This document shows positions 17,116-26,708 of a stretch of 64,000 nucleotides of DNA, one piece after another (positions within the stretch are counted from its first letter, which is position 1; each line of letters starts with the position of its first letter). The DNA is from Actinoallomurus sp963823735 (GTDB lineage Bacteria > Actinomycetota > Actinomycetes > Streptosporangiales > Streptosporangiaceae). Made by a program: the position numbers and the translations under genes. Where the stretch lies: assembly GCA_963823735.1 (NCBI GenBank), contig CAWGMO010000002.1, positions 1-64,000 of the forward strand, given 5' to 3'. Under the pieces are notes generated by a model. That model was not told where the DNA came from, did no database searches, and was given only the letters and a program-made list of their open reading frames with translations.

Positions 17116-18068
17116 CCGACTGACTTGGAGAGGAACTCCTCCTGATGCAGCATCTCCCGCCGGCCGACCTCGGTGGGGTGCTGCGGGAAGCCGTGCGCGG
17201 CCTCGGCGACGACCTCCAGGGACGCCTCGTTCCCGGCGGCGTGCCAGCGCTGCGCCATGAACAGGGTGTCGTCCAGCAGCGGGTCCTGCGTGCCGACGAC
17301 GAAGCGGGCGGGCGGCAGGCCGCGCAGGTCCGCGTACAGCGGCGAGATCTCGGGGGCGCGGCGCTCCTCCGGGGTGGTTCCCGGCAGGAACTTGTCGTAG
17401 TACCAGTTCAGCAGCGGCGACGACAGGACCAGGTTGTACCCGCCCCACCGCCGCTGGCTGGGCGTCCCCGACAGGTCGTACGCGCCGAAGATCAGTTGGG
17501 CTGCGCTGAACGCGGCGGCCTGCCGCTTCAGGCGCAGCAGCGTCACGACGGACAGGTGGCCGCCGGCGGACTCCCCGCCGATCACGAGCCGGTCGGTGCC
17601 GAACTCGCGCTCGGAGTTGGCGATCAGCCAGCGCGCGGTGTCCTCGCAGTCGTCGGGTCCGGCGGGGTACGGGTGCTCGGGGGCGAGGCGGTAGTCGACG
17701 CTGACCACGGCGACCTCGGCGGCTCGCGCGAGGCGCCACAGCGCGATGTCCTGGGCTCCGGCCGAGCCGAGGACCCAGCCTCCGCCGTGAATGTGCAGGT
17801 AGACGCCTCGGATCACCGGAGGCTGGAAGACCCGGAGCGGGATCGCGCCGCCGCGGCCCTGGATCGCACGGTCCTGGCCCTCCGGGAGGCGCTCGGGCGC
17901 CGGGAACGGCCCTTCGCCGCGTGCGCGGGCGGCGCGTGTCGTCGGCGGATCGTCGACCTCGTGCGTCTGGGGAAGGGCCGCGAGTGTCTCGCCCAACTGG
18001 ATGTTGAAGGCCCTCGTCGCATCAGCGACATCCGCGCCGGTAGTGATCAGCATGCTTCCAGCTTGCAT
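17112..18068 (-). CDS. Alpha/beta hydrolase of the hormone-sensitive lipase family
   Basis: 318 residues from ATG at 18068 (MQAGSMLITTG), with GGAGA nine bases upstream. The HSL-family oxyanion motif HIHGGGWVLGS is near residue 105, VDYRLAPEHPYPAGPDDCED follows, the nucleophile motif GGESAGGH is near 175, and aspartate (GTQDPLLDD) and histidine (AAHGFPQHP) complete the triad. The enzyme should hydrolyse short esters in the cytoplasm. The divergent GNAT gene starts 80 bp away. The stop overlaps that of the cupin gene by 4 bp. Confidence 0.9.
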   Translation of the reverse strand: MQAGSMLITTGADVADATRAFNIQLGETLAALPQTHEVDDPPTTRAARARGEGPFPAPERLPEGQDRAIQGRGGAIPLRVFQPPVIRGVYLHIHGGGWVLGSAGAQDIALWRLARAAEVAVVSVDYRLAPEHPYPAGPDDCEDTARWLIANSEREFGTDRLVIGGESAGGHLSVVTLLRLKRQAAAFSAAQLIFGAYDLSGTPSQRRWGGYNLVLSSPLLNWYYDKFLPGTTPEERRAPEISPLYADLRGLPPARFVVGTQDPLLDDTLFMAQRWHAAGNEASLEVVAEAAHGFPQHPTEVGRREMLHQEEFLSKSVG

Positions 18069-18147
18069 CAGCGGATTCTCCGCGTGAACTGACAAAAGAC
18101 CGTAAATCCGATCGACCCGGTTCGGTCCAGGTACATAGCATCGGACG

Positions 18148-18708
18148 GTGCTGACGCCCGAATACCCGATCAAGACCGACCGGCTGATCTTGCGGCCCTA
18201 CACCAACGACGACCTGGATGACGTGTACGCGGTGCAGTCCCGTACCGACGTGACGCGTTACCTCTACTGGGGCCCGCGTGACCGGATCCAGGCCCGCGGG
18301 TCACTCGCCCAGAAGGTCGCGGCCACCGCCCTTAACGAGGAGGGCGACAACCTGACGCTCGCGGTCGTCCTGCCCAGCACCGGCCGGGTCATCGGCGACG
18401 TGCAGCTGATCTGGACCAGCCGTGAGCACCGCCAGGGCGAGGTCGGCTACATCTTCAACCCCGACCACGGCGGCCGCGGCTACGCCACGGAGGCCGCGGA
18501 GGTGATACTCCGGATCGGCTTCGAGGAGCTCGGCCTGCATCGCATCGTCGGCCGGATCGACGGCCGCAACACCGCCTCGGCGAGGGTCCTGGAACGCCTC
18601 GGCATGCGCCGCGAGGCCCACTTCGTCCAGAACGAGATGGTCAAGGGCGAATGGACGGACGAAGTCGTCTACGCGATGCTCGCCGAGGAGTGGAAGGACG
18701 GCGTCTAG
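18148..18708 (+). CDS. GNAT N-acetyltransferase (RimJ/RimL type)
   Basis: 186 residues from GTG at 18148. The family pattern is complete: TDRLILRPYTNDDLDDVYAV at the start, then GDVQLIWTSREHRQGEVGYI and the acetyl-CoA loop NPDHGGRGYATEAAEVIL at about residue 110, then LHRIVGRIDGRNTASARVLE and RLGMRREAHFVQNEMVKGEW. RimL-like enzymes acetylate N-termini of proteins or small amines, including some antibiotics. Nothing nearby identifies the substrate. The gene is divergent from the HSL esterase and converges on ogt with a 27-bp gap. Confidence 0.92.
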   Translation: MLTPEYPIKTDRLILRPYTNDDLDDVYAVQSRTDVTRYLYWGPRDRIQARGSLAQKVAATALNEEGDNLTLAVVLPSTGRVIGDVQLIWTSREHRQGEVGYIFNPDHGGRGYATEAAEVILRIGFEELGLHRIVGRIDGRNTASARVLERLGMRREAHFVQNEMVKGEWTDEVVYAMLAEEWKDGV

Positions 18709-18735
18709 CGGTAGCCCGCTCACGCCGCCGTGCTC

Positions 18736-19227
18736 TCAGAGGCGTCCGACGCCTGACTCGAAGTCGAGCAGCTGCCGCTTGCGTTCCACGCCGCCGCCGT
18801 ACCCGGTGAGGTTTCCGGTGGAGCCGACGACGCGGTGGCAGGGGACGATGATCCAGATCGGGTTGTGGCCGTTGGCCATGCCGACGGCGCGGGCGGCCGA
18901 CGGCGGGCGGCCGATGTGCCCGGCGAGTTCGCCGTACGTGACGGTCTCGCCGTACGGGACTTCGAGCAGGGCGTTCCACACCTGGCGCTGGAACGGCGTG
19001 CCGACGAGCTTCAGCGGCAGGTCGAAGACGGTGCGGTGGCCGGCGAAGTAGTCGGCGAGCTGTTCGGCCGCCTTGCCCAGGGAGGTCTCGTCGCGGTCGC
19101 CGAAGGTCGCTTCGTCCGGGCGGTGGAGCTGGCGGTCCATGTACAGGCCGGTCAGTGCGCCGTCGAGGGCGACGAGGGTGAGGGGGCCGACGGGGCTGTC
19201 CACGACGGTGTGGGCCCGGTGCTGCAT
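18736..19227 (-). CDS. ogt: Methylated-DNA--protein-cysteine methyltransferase
   Basis: 163 residues from ATG at 19227, preceded by GGAAGGA. The C-terminal half contains the hallmark sequence: VPYGETVTYGELAGHIGRPP, ARAVGMANGHNPIWIIVPCH with the acceptor cysteine in PCHRV, and GNLTGYGGGVERKRQLLDFE. The protein transfers alkyl groups from O6-alkylguanine to its own cysteine, directly repairing alkylated DNA. It starts 12 bp after the stop of the Ada-AlkA gene on the same strand, so the two form an alkylation-repair operon. Unlike its partner, this gene is intact. Confidence 0.95.
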   Translation of the reverse strand: MQHRAHTVVDSPVGPLTLVALDGALTGLYMDRQLHRPDEATFGDRDETSLGKAAEQLADYFAGHRTVFDLPLKLVGTPFQRQVWNALLEVPYGETVTYGELAGHIGRPPSAARAVGMANGHNPIWIIVPCHRVVGSTGNLTGYGGGVERKRQLLDFESGVGRL

Positions 19228-19238
19228 CGGTGTCCTTC

Positions 19239-20716
19239 CTAGTTCGGCAGGCGGTTGACGGCGTGCTCGCCGGTGGCCCACAGGTACTGGACGGCGTACG
19301 CGCGCCAGGGGCGCCAGGCCTCGGCGTGGCGGGTCAGGGCCGCGGGCGTGGTGGGCAGGCCGAGTGTCTTGGCGGCGAGGCGGATGCCGAGGTCGGTGGG
19401 GGTGAAGGCGTCCGGGTCGCCGAGGGCGCGCATCGCGATGGTCTCGATCGTCCACGGGCCGAAGCCGGGCAGGGCGGCGAGGCGGGTGCGGGCGCGTTCC
19501 CAGTCGCTGCCGGGGCCGAGGTCGATCTCGCCGGCGGCCAGTGACGCGATCAGCGTGGTGAGCGTACGGCGCCGGGCTCGGGCATGGCCAGGGCCTCGGG
19601 GTCGAGTCCGGCGAGGGTCGCGGCGGAGGGGAACAGGTGGGTGAGGCCGCCGCCCGCCGGGTCGGTGATCGGCTCGCCGTACGCGGTGACCAGACGGCCG
19701 GCGTGGGTGCGGGCCGCGGCGGTGGAGACCTGCTGGCCGAGCACGGCGCGTACGGCGAACTCCTCGCCGTCGACGGTGCGGGGCACGCGGCGGCCGGGGT
19801 GCCTTCTCGACGTACGGGGCGCAGGTGCGGGTCCGCGGCGAGCAGGTCGTCGACGGCGACCGGGTCGGCGTCCAGGTCGAGCATCCACCGGCAGCGGCTG
19901 ATCGCGATGGACAGGTCGCGCAGGTCGGTGAGGGTGAGCTGGCAGGCGACGTGGTCAGGTGCCGGGCTCAGCGTCGCGATCCCGTGGCCGTGCGGGAGCC
20001 GCAGGGTGCGGCGGTACGCGCCGTCGCGCCACTCCTCGACGCCGGGCACGGCGGTGGCGGCCAGGTGGCCGAACAGGTTGTCGGGGCACAGCGGAGCGCG
20101 GAACGGCAGCCGCAGCGACGAGCGCGCCCGAGCGCCGCCGGCGGGTGCCCGCGGCGTACGCGCTGCCGCAGCTCGCGTCGGGGAGAGCGCGAACACCTCG
20201 CGCACGGTGTCGTTGAAGGTCCGGATGCTGGCGAACCCGGCGGCGAAGGCGATGTCGCTCATCGGCAGCGTCGGTCGTCTCGATGAGCAGCCGCGCGGTC
20301 TGGGCGCGCTGCGCGCGGGCCAGGGCGAGCGGGCCGGCGCCGAGCTCGGCGTGGAGCTGGCGTTCGACCTGGCGGGTGCTGTAGCCGAGGCGGGCGGCGA
20401 GGCCGGGGACGCCGTCGCGGTCGACGACGCCGTCGGCGATCAGGCGCATGGCCCGGGCGACCAGGTCGGCGCGGTCGTTCCACTCCGGGGAGCCGGGGCT
20501 GGTGTCGGGACGGCACCGCTTGCACGCGCGGAACCCGGCCTGCTGCGCGGCGGCGGCGCTGGGGTAGAAGCGCATGTTCTCCACCTTGGGCGGCACCACC
20601 GGGCAGCTCGGCCGGCAGTAGATCCCGGTGGTGAGCACACCCGTGAAGAACCACCCGTCGAAGCGGGCGTCCTTCGACTGGACGGCGCGTACGCAGCGTT
20701 CGACGTCCTCATGCAT
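19239..20716 (-). pseudogene. AdaA-AlkA fusion (methyl-phosphotriester sensor/3-methyladenine glycosylase), frameshifted
   Basis: ATG at 20716 (MHEDVERCVRAVQSKDARFD). The Ada zinc domain is present: GIYCRPSCPVVPPKVENMRF and GFRACKRCRPDTSPGS give the four cysteines. The AraC-type helix-turn-helix follows (VDRDGVPGLAARLGYSTRQV) and continues in a second frame as LPMSDIAFAAGFASIRTFND. An AlkA N-domain follows (LRLPFRAPLCPDNLFGHLAA), then in other frames the glycosylase core (EEFAVRAVLGQQVSTAAART, RLAALPGFGPWTIETIAMRA). The breaks near 20270, 19800 and 19570 each look like one base gained or lost, the second within a C run. If the breaks are real, adaptive-response control here is lost while ogt survives. 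Confidence 0.85.
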
Positions 20717-20918
20717 ACGCCCAGCATCGCCCTTGTTCACGGTGGCGCGCTAGCGGAAATCCGACATCACGATGAGGCCCTGACCCGCGCCGTGACACGA
20801 ATCGGCAACGGATCAGTCGGCGATCTTGTCGAGGGCGGGTGGCCGTGTCATGTTCGGCCGGGACGATCGGCACGTCGCCGGTCAGCGGGGGTCCCTCGAC
20901 ATCCTGGAGGACCCGGTC

Positions 20919-22124
20919 GTGGTTCGGCTCCGACATCTCCATCTGCTCGCCCTGGCCGCCGGAGTGCTGCTGGCCGGGCTCATCGCCGTGCCGGCCCACG
21001 CGGACGGGCCGGGCGCCGGCTCCCCGTGGGTGGTCACCCTCGGCGACTCCTACATCTCCGGAGAGGCCGGCCGCTGGGCCGGGAACTCCAACGACGGCGA
21101 GCCGGTCATCGACGCGGGCGGCGCCGCCACCTACTTCGACAACGCCGGCCACACCGCCGAGCAGATCGAGCGGTGCCACCGTTCGCAGTCGGCGGAGGCC
21201 TACATCGGCGGCGGCGTGAACGGCCTGAACCTCGCCTGCTCGGGCGCGATGACCGGCACGTACACGAGCTCGAAGGGCTACTTCAAGCCCGGCGTCGACT
21301 TCTACTCCAATGGCGCCCAGCAGGGCCAGGCGCTGATGCTGCAGAACTTCGCCGCGTCGCACAACGTCTCGATGGTGGCCGTGGCGATCGGCGGCAACAA
21401 CTACAACTTCGCCGACATCGTGCAGAGCTGCGTGCTGGACTTCCTGACCTCGCCGTCATCGTCGCCGAACCTGTGCGACGACGACTCCTCGGTCACCGCG
21501 AACTTCACCGACGCCAACATCGCGACGCAGACCGCCGCGATCGCCGACTCGCTGCGCAACGTACGGCAGGCGATGGCGAACGCCGGGTACGCCGACTCCT
21601 CGTACAAGATCGTCGTGCAGGACTACCCGTCCCCGATCCCGTCGGGTTCGGGCTTCCGCTACGCCCAGTCCGGTTTCACCCGCCAGGTGACCGGCGGCTG
21701 CGGCTTCTGGGACGCCGACGCCGACTGGGCGAACTCCACCGCGCTCGGCAAGATCGACCAGTCGGTCTCGGCCGCGGCCGCCGCGAGCGGGCTGTCCAAC
21801 GTCGTGACGATGGACGTCTCCTCGGCGATGAACGGCCACCGGCTGTGCGAGAGCGGCGTGGGCCTGCTGGAGGAAGAGGGCCTGCCGTCGTGGTCCTCCC
21901 CCGGCGCGGCCGGCGAGAGCGAGTGGATCAACCAGATCCGTACGGTGACGACGATCGGCTCGGACTTCTACGTCCAGGAGTCGCTGCACCCGAACTACTG
22001 GGGTGAGCTCGCGCTGCGCGACTGCCTGCGGCAGGCGTACAACGGCGGGTCGCCGCGCGGCGGCACGTGCACGCCCGGAACCGGGACGAACGGTAACGGT
22101 GAGCCTGTCATGAACCTGAGCTGA
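20919..22124 (+). CDS. Secreted SGNH/GDSL-family hydrolase
   Basis: 401 residues. GTG at 20919 is chosen because GGAGG lies eight bases upstream and a signal peptide follows at once (LRHLHLLALAAGVLLAGLIA, ending VPAHADG). The mature protein opens with VVTLGDSYISGEAGRW, where the GDS block carries the nucleophile serine. Block III is VAIGGNNYNFADI, and the catalytic aspartate and histidine lie in SLHPNYWGELALRDCL near the end. Cysteines in RCHRS, NLACSG, SCVLDF and LCDDD suggest disulfides outside the cell. The enzyme is probably an extracellular esterase or lipase. Confidence 0.92.
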   Translation: MVRLRHLHLLALAAGVLLAGLIAVPAHADGPGAGSPWVVTLGDSYISGEAGRWAGNSNDGEPVIDAGGAATYFDNAGHTAEQIERCHRSQSAEAYIGGGVNGLNLACSGAMTGTYTSSKGYFKPGVDFYSNGAQQGQALMLQNFAASHNVSMVAVAIGGNNYNFADIVQSCVLDFLTSPSSSPNLCDDDSSVTANFTDANIATQTAAIADSLRNVRQAMANAGYADSSYKIVVQDYPSPIPSGSGFRYAQSGFTRQVTGGCGFWDADADWANSTALGKIDQSVSAAAAASGLSNVVTMDVSSAMNGHRLCESGVGLLEEEGLPSWSSPGAAGESEWINQIRTVTTIGSDFYVQESLHPNYWGELALRDCLRQAYNGGSPRGGTCTPGTGTNGNGEPVMNLS

Positions 22125-22149
22125 CGCGGCGCCGCCTACGATCGGGGTC

Positions 22150-22869
22150 ATGCCAACGGCCCAGGACAACACGCAGGCCGGTCTGCCCTGGGCGGGCCGG
22201 CCTGAGCGCGCCGATCTCATCTGCTGGTTCGGTATCGCTCTGAGCGGCCTCTACGCCCTCGCGCTGATCCCTCTGCGGCCGATGCTCATCGGGAACCACC
22301 CGCTGCTGCTGGAGCTGCTCACGGGGAGCATGACCTCGATCGTGACGGCCGGCGCGTTCGCGCGTGTCGGCGACGTACCGCTGCTGCTGGCGATCGTGTC
22401 CGCGGTCCCCGGCATGATCATGTTCGACCCGTTCTTCTGGTGGGCGGGGCGCCGGTGGGGCCGGGGCATGCTCAACGTCTTCGCCGGCCGCAGCCGCCGC
22501 GGCGAGCGCATGATCGCCCGCGCGGAGCGCATCGGCCACCGTCTCGGCTGGCTCGGCGTGGTCCTCGCCTACTACCTGCCGGTCCCGGCCGCGATCGTGT
22601 TCGTGATCGCGGGCTGGACCGGCATGCGCCTGGTCACGTTCGTGCTGCTGGACATCACGGCCGCGCTGCTGTGGATCGGCCTGCTCGTCGGCCTCGGCTG
22701 GTACCTCGGGCAGGACGCCGTGGACGTCGCCAAGACCATCTCCCACTACGGCCTGTACGTCTCGATCGCCCTGGTCGTCGTGGTCATCGTGTCCCAGCGC
22801 GTACGCGGCGGCGGCCGGCCCGCCTCACCCGCCGCCGCCGGAGGAGAGGCCTCCGCCGACCGGCCCTGA
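22150..22869 (+). CDS. DedA-family membrane protein
   Basis: 239 residues, ATG at 22150. Five or so hydrophobic segments are seen, with the DedA pattern in the middle: LLAIVSAVPGMIMFDPFFWW, AGRRWGRG, then RIGHRLGWLGVVLAYYLPVP and AAIVFVIAGWTGMRLVTF. The C-terminus is a polar proline/alanine-rich tail. DedA proteins are thought to act in lipid transport or proton-dependent membrane homeostasis. The gene follows the SGNH hydrolase by 25 bp on the same strand and converges on the USP gene with a 62-bp gap. Confidence 0.85.
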   Translation: MPTAQDNTQAGLPWAGRPERADLICWFGIALSGLYALALIPLRPMLIGNHPLLLELLTGSMTSIVTAGAFARVGDVPLLLAIVSAVPGMIMFDPFFWWAGRRWGRGMLNVFAGRSRRGERMIARAERIGHRLGWLGVVLAYYLPVPAAIVFVIAGWTGMRLVTFVLLDITAALLWIGLLVGLGWYLGQDAVDVAKTISHYGLYVSIALVVVVIVSQRVRGGGRPASPAAAGGEASADRP

Positions 22870-22931
22870 TGACGTCGCCGCCGGAGTCCTGCCCTTCGCC
22901 GGCGCCGCGGCGTGGGCGACGTCGACCGCGA

Positions 22932-23417
22932 TCAGTGATCGGGCGGGGGCGGGATCGAGCCGACGTCCGGGGCGGGTTCGGGCCAGACCAGCAGGACGGG
23001 GCAGGGCGCGTGGTCGACGACGAAGCGGGTCGTGTGGCCCAGGCTCTTGGGGCCCAGGTGGTCGCGGTCGCCGTCGCGGGCGCAGATCAGCAGGTCGGCG
23101 TCCTCGGCGGCCTGGACGACCTCGCGTTCGACGCGGCCGTGGCGGCGTTCGGCGCGTGACGGGCGGGTGAGCCGTGCGGCGGCGGCTCGCAGCAGGTCGT
23201 CGGCCGCCGAGGCGGAGAGTTCGGCCAGCCGGTCGCCGGGGTCGCGTTCGGGGTGGCCGCGGCCGAGCAGGCCGGCGAACGCCCCGTGTGCGGCCTGCTC
23301 GACCTCGTCGCCGGTCACGTGGAGCAGGACGATGTCGGCTCCGTCGGGGGCCAGCGCACCGCCCTGGTCGACCGTGGCCTGCCAGGTGCCTTCGGTGATC
23401 CAGATGATGACGGTCAT
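22932..23417 (-). CDS. Universal stress protein-like protein
   Basis: 161 residues from ATG at 23417 (MTVIIWITEGTWQATVDQG). The pattern GADIVLLHVTGDEVEQAAHG early and EREVVQAAEDADLLICARDG, then HLGPKSLGHTTRFVVDHAPC and PVLLVWPE at the end, is that of a single USP domain with a shortened nucleotide loop. The N-terminus departs from the usual V-D-S start, so nucleotide binding is uncertain. The gene starts five bases after the stop of the ArsB-type transporter and is probably co-transcribed with it. Confidence 0.75.
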   Translation of the reverse strand: MTVIIWITEGTWQATVDQGGALAPDGADIVLLHVTGDEVEQAAHGAFAGLLGRGHPERDPGDRLAELSASAADDLLRAAAARLTRPSRAERRHGRVEREVVQAAEDADLLICARDGDRDHLGPKSLGHTTRFVVDHAPCPVLLVWPEPAPDVGSIPPPPDH

Positions 23418-23422
23418 CGCGG

Positions 23423-24645
23423 TCAGCCTCCGATCGTTGACAGCATCGCCCAGAGTGCCACCGTGGCCGCCGCGAGTGTGGCGGGCACGGTGATGAGCCC
23501 GAGGCGGGTGAAGTCGGCCAGCGCGGGTTCCTCGTCGCGTTCGCGCAGGACACGCCGCCACAGCAGTGTCGCCAGCGACCCGACGTAGGTCAGGTTCGGG
23601 CCGAGGTTCACGCCGATGAGGACGGCGAGGACCGGGCCGGGCCCCGACGACCAGCGGGAGCAGCGTCAGGACCGCGGGCAGGTTGTTGATCAGGTTGGCG
23701 AGCAGCGCCGCGACGGCGGCGATCGCCAGCAGTTCGAGCAGGCCGTGCCCGTGCGGCAGGAGCCGCCCGAGAGCGGCGCGCGCGCCGCCGCGGGTGACGG
23801 CCAGGACGACGACGCCGAGGGCGAGCACGAACAGGCAGAACTGCGGGCTCGCCGCGGTCACCACCCGGCGTACGGTCGTCTCGCGCCGCCGCAGCGCGCG
23901 GGCCGCGAGCACCAGCGCGCCGCCCAGGGCGGCCCAGGCGGGGTTAAGCCCGGTGAAGGACGTCACGGCGAACCCGGCGAGCGTGAGCGCGAGCACCACC
24001 AGCGCGAACACCGGGAAGTGCGGGCCGCGCCTCCGCGGGGCTCGCGCCGGCGGCCAGGTCCGCGCGGAAGTAGGCGCGGAAGACCACGTACTCGACGCCG
24101 ATGGCGACCAGCCACGGCACCGCCATGAGCGCGGCGAACCGTGCGAAGGACAGCCCGCTGGCCGGGAACGCCAGCAGGTTCGTCAGGTTCGACACCGGCA
24201 GCAGCAGGGACGCCGAGTTGGCCAGGTGCGTGCACGCGTACACGTGCGGGCGGGGCCGTGCCCTGACCCGGCCGACGGTGACGAACACGACCGGGGTGAG
24301 CAGCACGACCGTCGCGTCCAGGCTCAGCACCGCCGTGACCAGCGACGCCACGGCGAACACGCCGATCAGGAGCCGTTCGGTGCTGCCCCGGCAGGCGCGC
24401 GCGACGAGGTCACCGGCGGCGGTGAACAGCCCTTCGTCGTCGCACAGTTGCGCGAGCACGAGCACGGCGGCGAGGAAGCCGACGACCGGCAGCAGGCCGC
24501 GGACCTGGTGCCACGCGGCGGACGGCGGCACCGCGCCGATCGCCACGACCAGGACGGCCGCGGGCACCGCCGCGACGGCCTCGGGCAGCCCGCGCGGGCG
24601 CGCCACCGCGAACGCGAGCACGCACAGGAGGAGCGCGACGGACAC
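23423..24645 (-). pseudogene. ArsB/SLC13-type anion transporter, two frameshifts
   Basis: The likely start is GTG at 24645 (VSVALLLCVLAFAVARPRGL), nine bases after the stop of the SARP gene. The sequence continues FLAAVLVLAQLCDDEGLF, VLSLDATVVLLTPVVFVTVG, CTHLANSASLLLPVSNLTNL (the SNLTN motif of ArsB/NhaD-type ion transporters), then shifts frame near 24030 to FALVVLALTLAGFAVTSFTG and LLANLINNLPAVLTLLPL, and again near 23645 to VNLGPNLTYVGSLATLLWRR. Two symmetric NxP/SNxTN half-sites identify the family. Each break needs a one-base correction. Intact relatives export arsenite or carry other anions. Confidence 0.78.
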
Positions 24646-24653
24646 GACGGTAC

Positions 24654-26638
24654 TCAGGACGGCCTCTGATCGCTTCGGAGGGCGGCGGCGAGGTCGTCGA
24701 GGTGCCGCGAGACCGGGCCCAGGGTGAGCAGGCCGCTGCCCGCTCCGGCCAGCTCGCCCGCCGCCGGGGCGAGCTCGGCGTGCGCGCGCTCCATCGTCTC
24801 CCGGTCGCCGACGGCGATCGCGGCCCGCGCGGTCAGGCACCACAGCGCCTCGAACAGCAGGTCGCGCGGCGGGTCGGGGACCTCGCGCAGCGCCGCCGCG
24901 GCCTCGCCGCGGCGGTCCTGGGCCAGCAGCACCAGCGGCCGGGCCCACGGCTCGTACGGGCCCCAGTCCGGCGTCGGCGGGCGTACGCGTGCCGGACGCA
25001 GGCACAGCAGCGCGAGCGGCAGCAGGCCGCGTTCCAGGCCGGGCATGCCGGCGCCGTCCAGCAGCGCGGCGGCGTCCCGGTAGGCGGCCTCGACCTCGCC
25101 GGCGGGCGTACCGGGCGTCCGCGGCGAGGCGCAGCGCGCGGTACCAGCGGGTGAAGACGCCGACCAGCGGCAGCTCGTGGCGTTCGGCCAGCCGGTCGGC
25201 GGCGGCCGCGTGCCGGTCGGCCGGCGGGAAGTCGGCGAGCGCGCCGCGGGCCTGGAGGCGGATGAGGTGGCCGAGGACCTCGTAGGTGACCAGGCCGTGC
25301 CGGGCGGACAGGGCGACCAGCTCCGCGCCGATCTCGTCGCGGCGCGCGGCCAGGCCCGCGCGGCGGAAGCGTCTGCATGAACACCCCGTTGAGGGCGAAC
25401 GCCAGCAGCGCGGGGTCGTCCAGGCGCGCGGGCGATCCGCTCGGCCTGCCGGCGCGGCCTGGGGGCCGCGCGCCGCGCGGGTGCCGCGCGACTCCAGCGC
25501 GATCGTGGCCAGCAGCCGGGCCCGCGCCGCCTCGTGCGCGCCGGGCGGGAGGGCGGCCAGGGTGCGCTCGGCCGCCGCGACGACCTGCGCCGCCTGCCCG
25601 GGGTCGTCGGCGCGGGTCCAGATCGCCGGGACGTCGTAGGCGCCGATCACGCGGGCGGTCAGCTCCGGGTCGCCCAGCTCCTCGGCCGCCGCGATGGCCG
25701 CCACGCGGTGCTCGCGGGCCGCCTCCAGGCCGCCGCCCCCGGTCACCGCGAGGTTGCGCAGCAGCCCGACCGTCGACTCCAGCCGTGCCCGCGCGCCGGA
25801 GGCCACGGTCCGGTCGTAGGCGGCGGCCGTCCGCGCCCACACCTGCGCCGGCGGCCCGTCGCCGGGGTCGAGGTGCCCGGCGTGGTGGAGGATGTCGGCC
25901 TCCAGGCGGCGCAGGGCCGGGCCCGGATCCACGCCGAGCTGCTCGACCAGCAGTGTCCGTGCCCGGCGCAGCACGGCGAGGGCGTCGCCCTGGCGGCCCG
26001 GTGCGGTACAGCGCGAGCGCCAGCAGCCGCCAGGCGTCCTCGCGCCACGGGTGCTCGGCCACGTGCGCGTCCAGGTCGGGGACCGCCTCGGCGGCCAGCC
26101 CCAGGGCCAGCCGGGCCTCGGCCCGGCGCTCGACGGCGTGCAGCCGCAGCTCCGCCAGGCGCGAGCGCTCCGCGCGCGCCCACGGCTGCGTCGGCGAACT
26201 CGGCGTACGCGGGCCCGCGCCACCAGCCCAGCGCCTCCTCCAGCCGCGCGGAGCCGTCCGCGGGCAGCGCCAGCGGCGTGCGTCACCGCGCGTTCGAAGC
26301 GCCAGGCGTCGACCGCGTCCGGCTCGGCGCGCAGCGCGTACCCCGGTCCCTCGGTGACCAGCAGCCGCGGCCGGCGCGCGGGGCGGGCGCTCGGGTTCCA
26401 GGGCGCGGCGCAGCGCGGCGACGAAGGTGCGCACCGCGCCCACCGCGCCGTCGGGCGGCTCATCGGCCCACAGGTCCTCGACCAGGCGGGTGACCGGGAC
26501 GACGCGGCGGCGGGCGACGATCAGCCGGGCCAGCACCGCGCGGTGCCGCGGCCCCTTCAGGGCGATCGCGTCTCCGGCGTCGTCCCAGGCCGTCACCGGT
26601 CCCGAGCACCCCGAACCTGACCTCGCATCGCCTGCCAC
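24654..26638 (-). pseudogene. SARP/AfsR-type regulator with BTAD domain, multiply frameshifted
   Basis: Reading across frames gives RFGVLGPVTAWDD-like N-terminal sequence, then LKGPRHRAVLARLIVARRRV and TRLVEDLWADEPPDGAVGAV, the OmpR-type winged helix of SARP regulators. RLLVTEGPGYALRAEPDAVD follows, and the BTAD helical repeats (AELRLHAVERRAEARLALG, ERHPWRE-like segment, VLRRARTLLVEQLGVDPGPA). A tetratricopeptide-like C-terminal region runs to RHLDDLAAALRSDQRPS. At least seven frame changes are needed (about 26597, 26400, 26290, 26200, 26000, 25430, 25120). SARPs usually activate secondary metabolism; no biosynthetic cluster is adjacent, so its target may be the transporter downstream. Confidence 0.75.
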
Positions 26639-26708
26639 GGTAGCGCGCTGATCGGATGCTCATCCGCGCCCGGCAGGCTGAGGGCCGACCCCACCGGAAA
26701 GGAATCGG

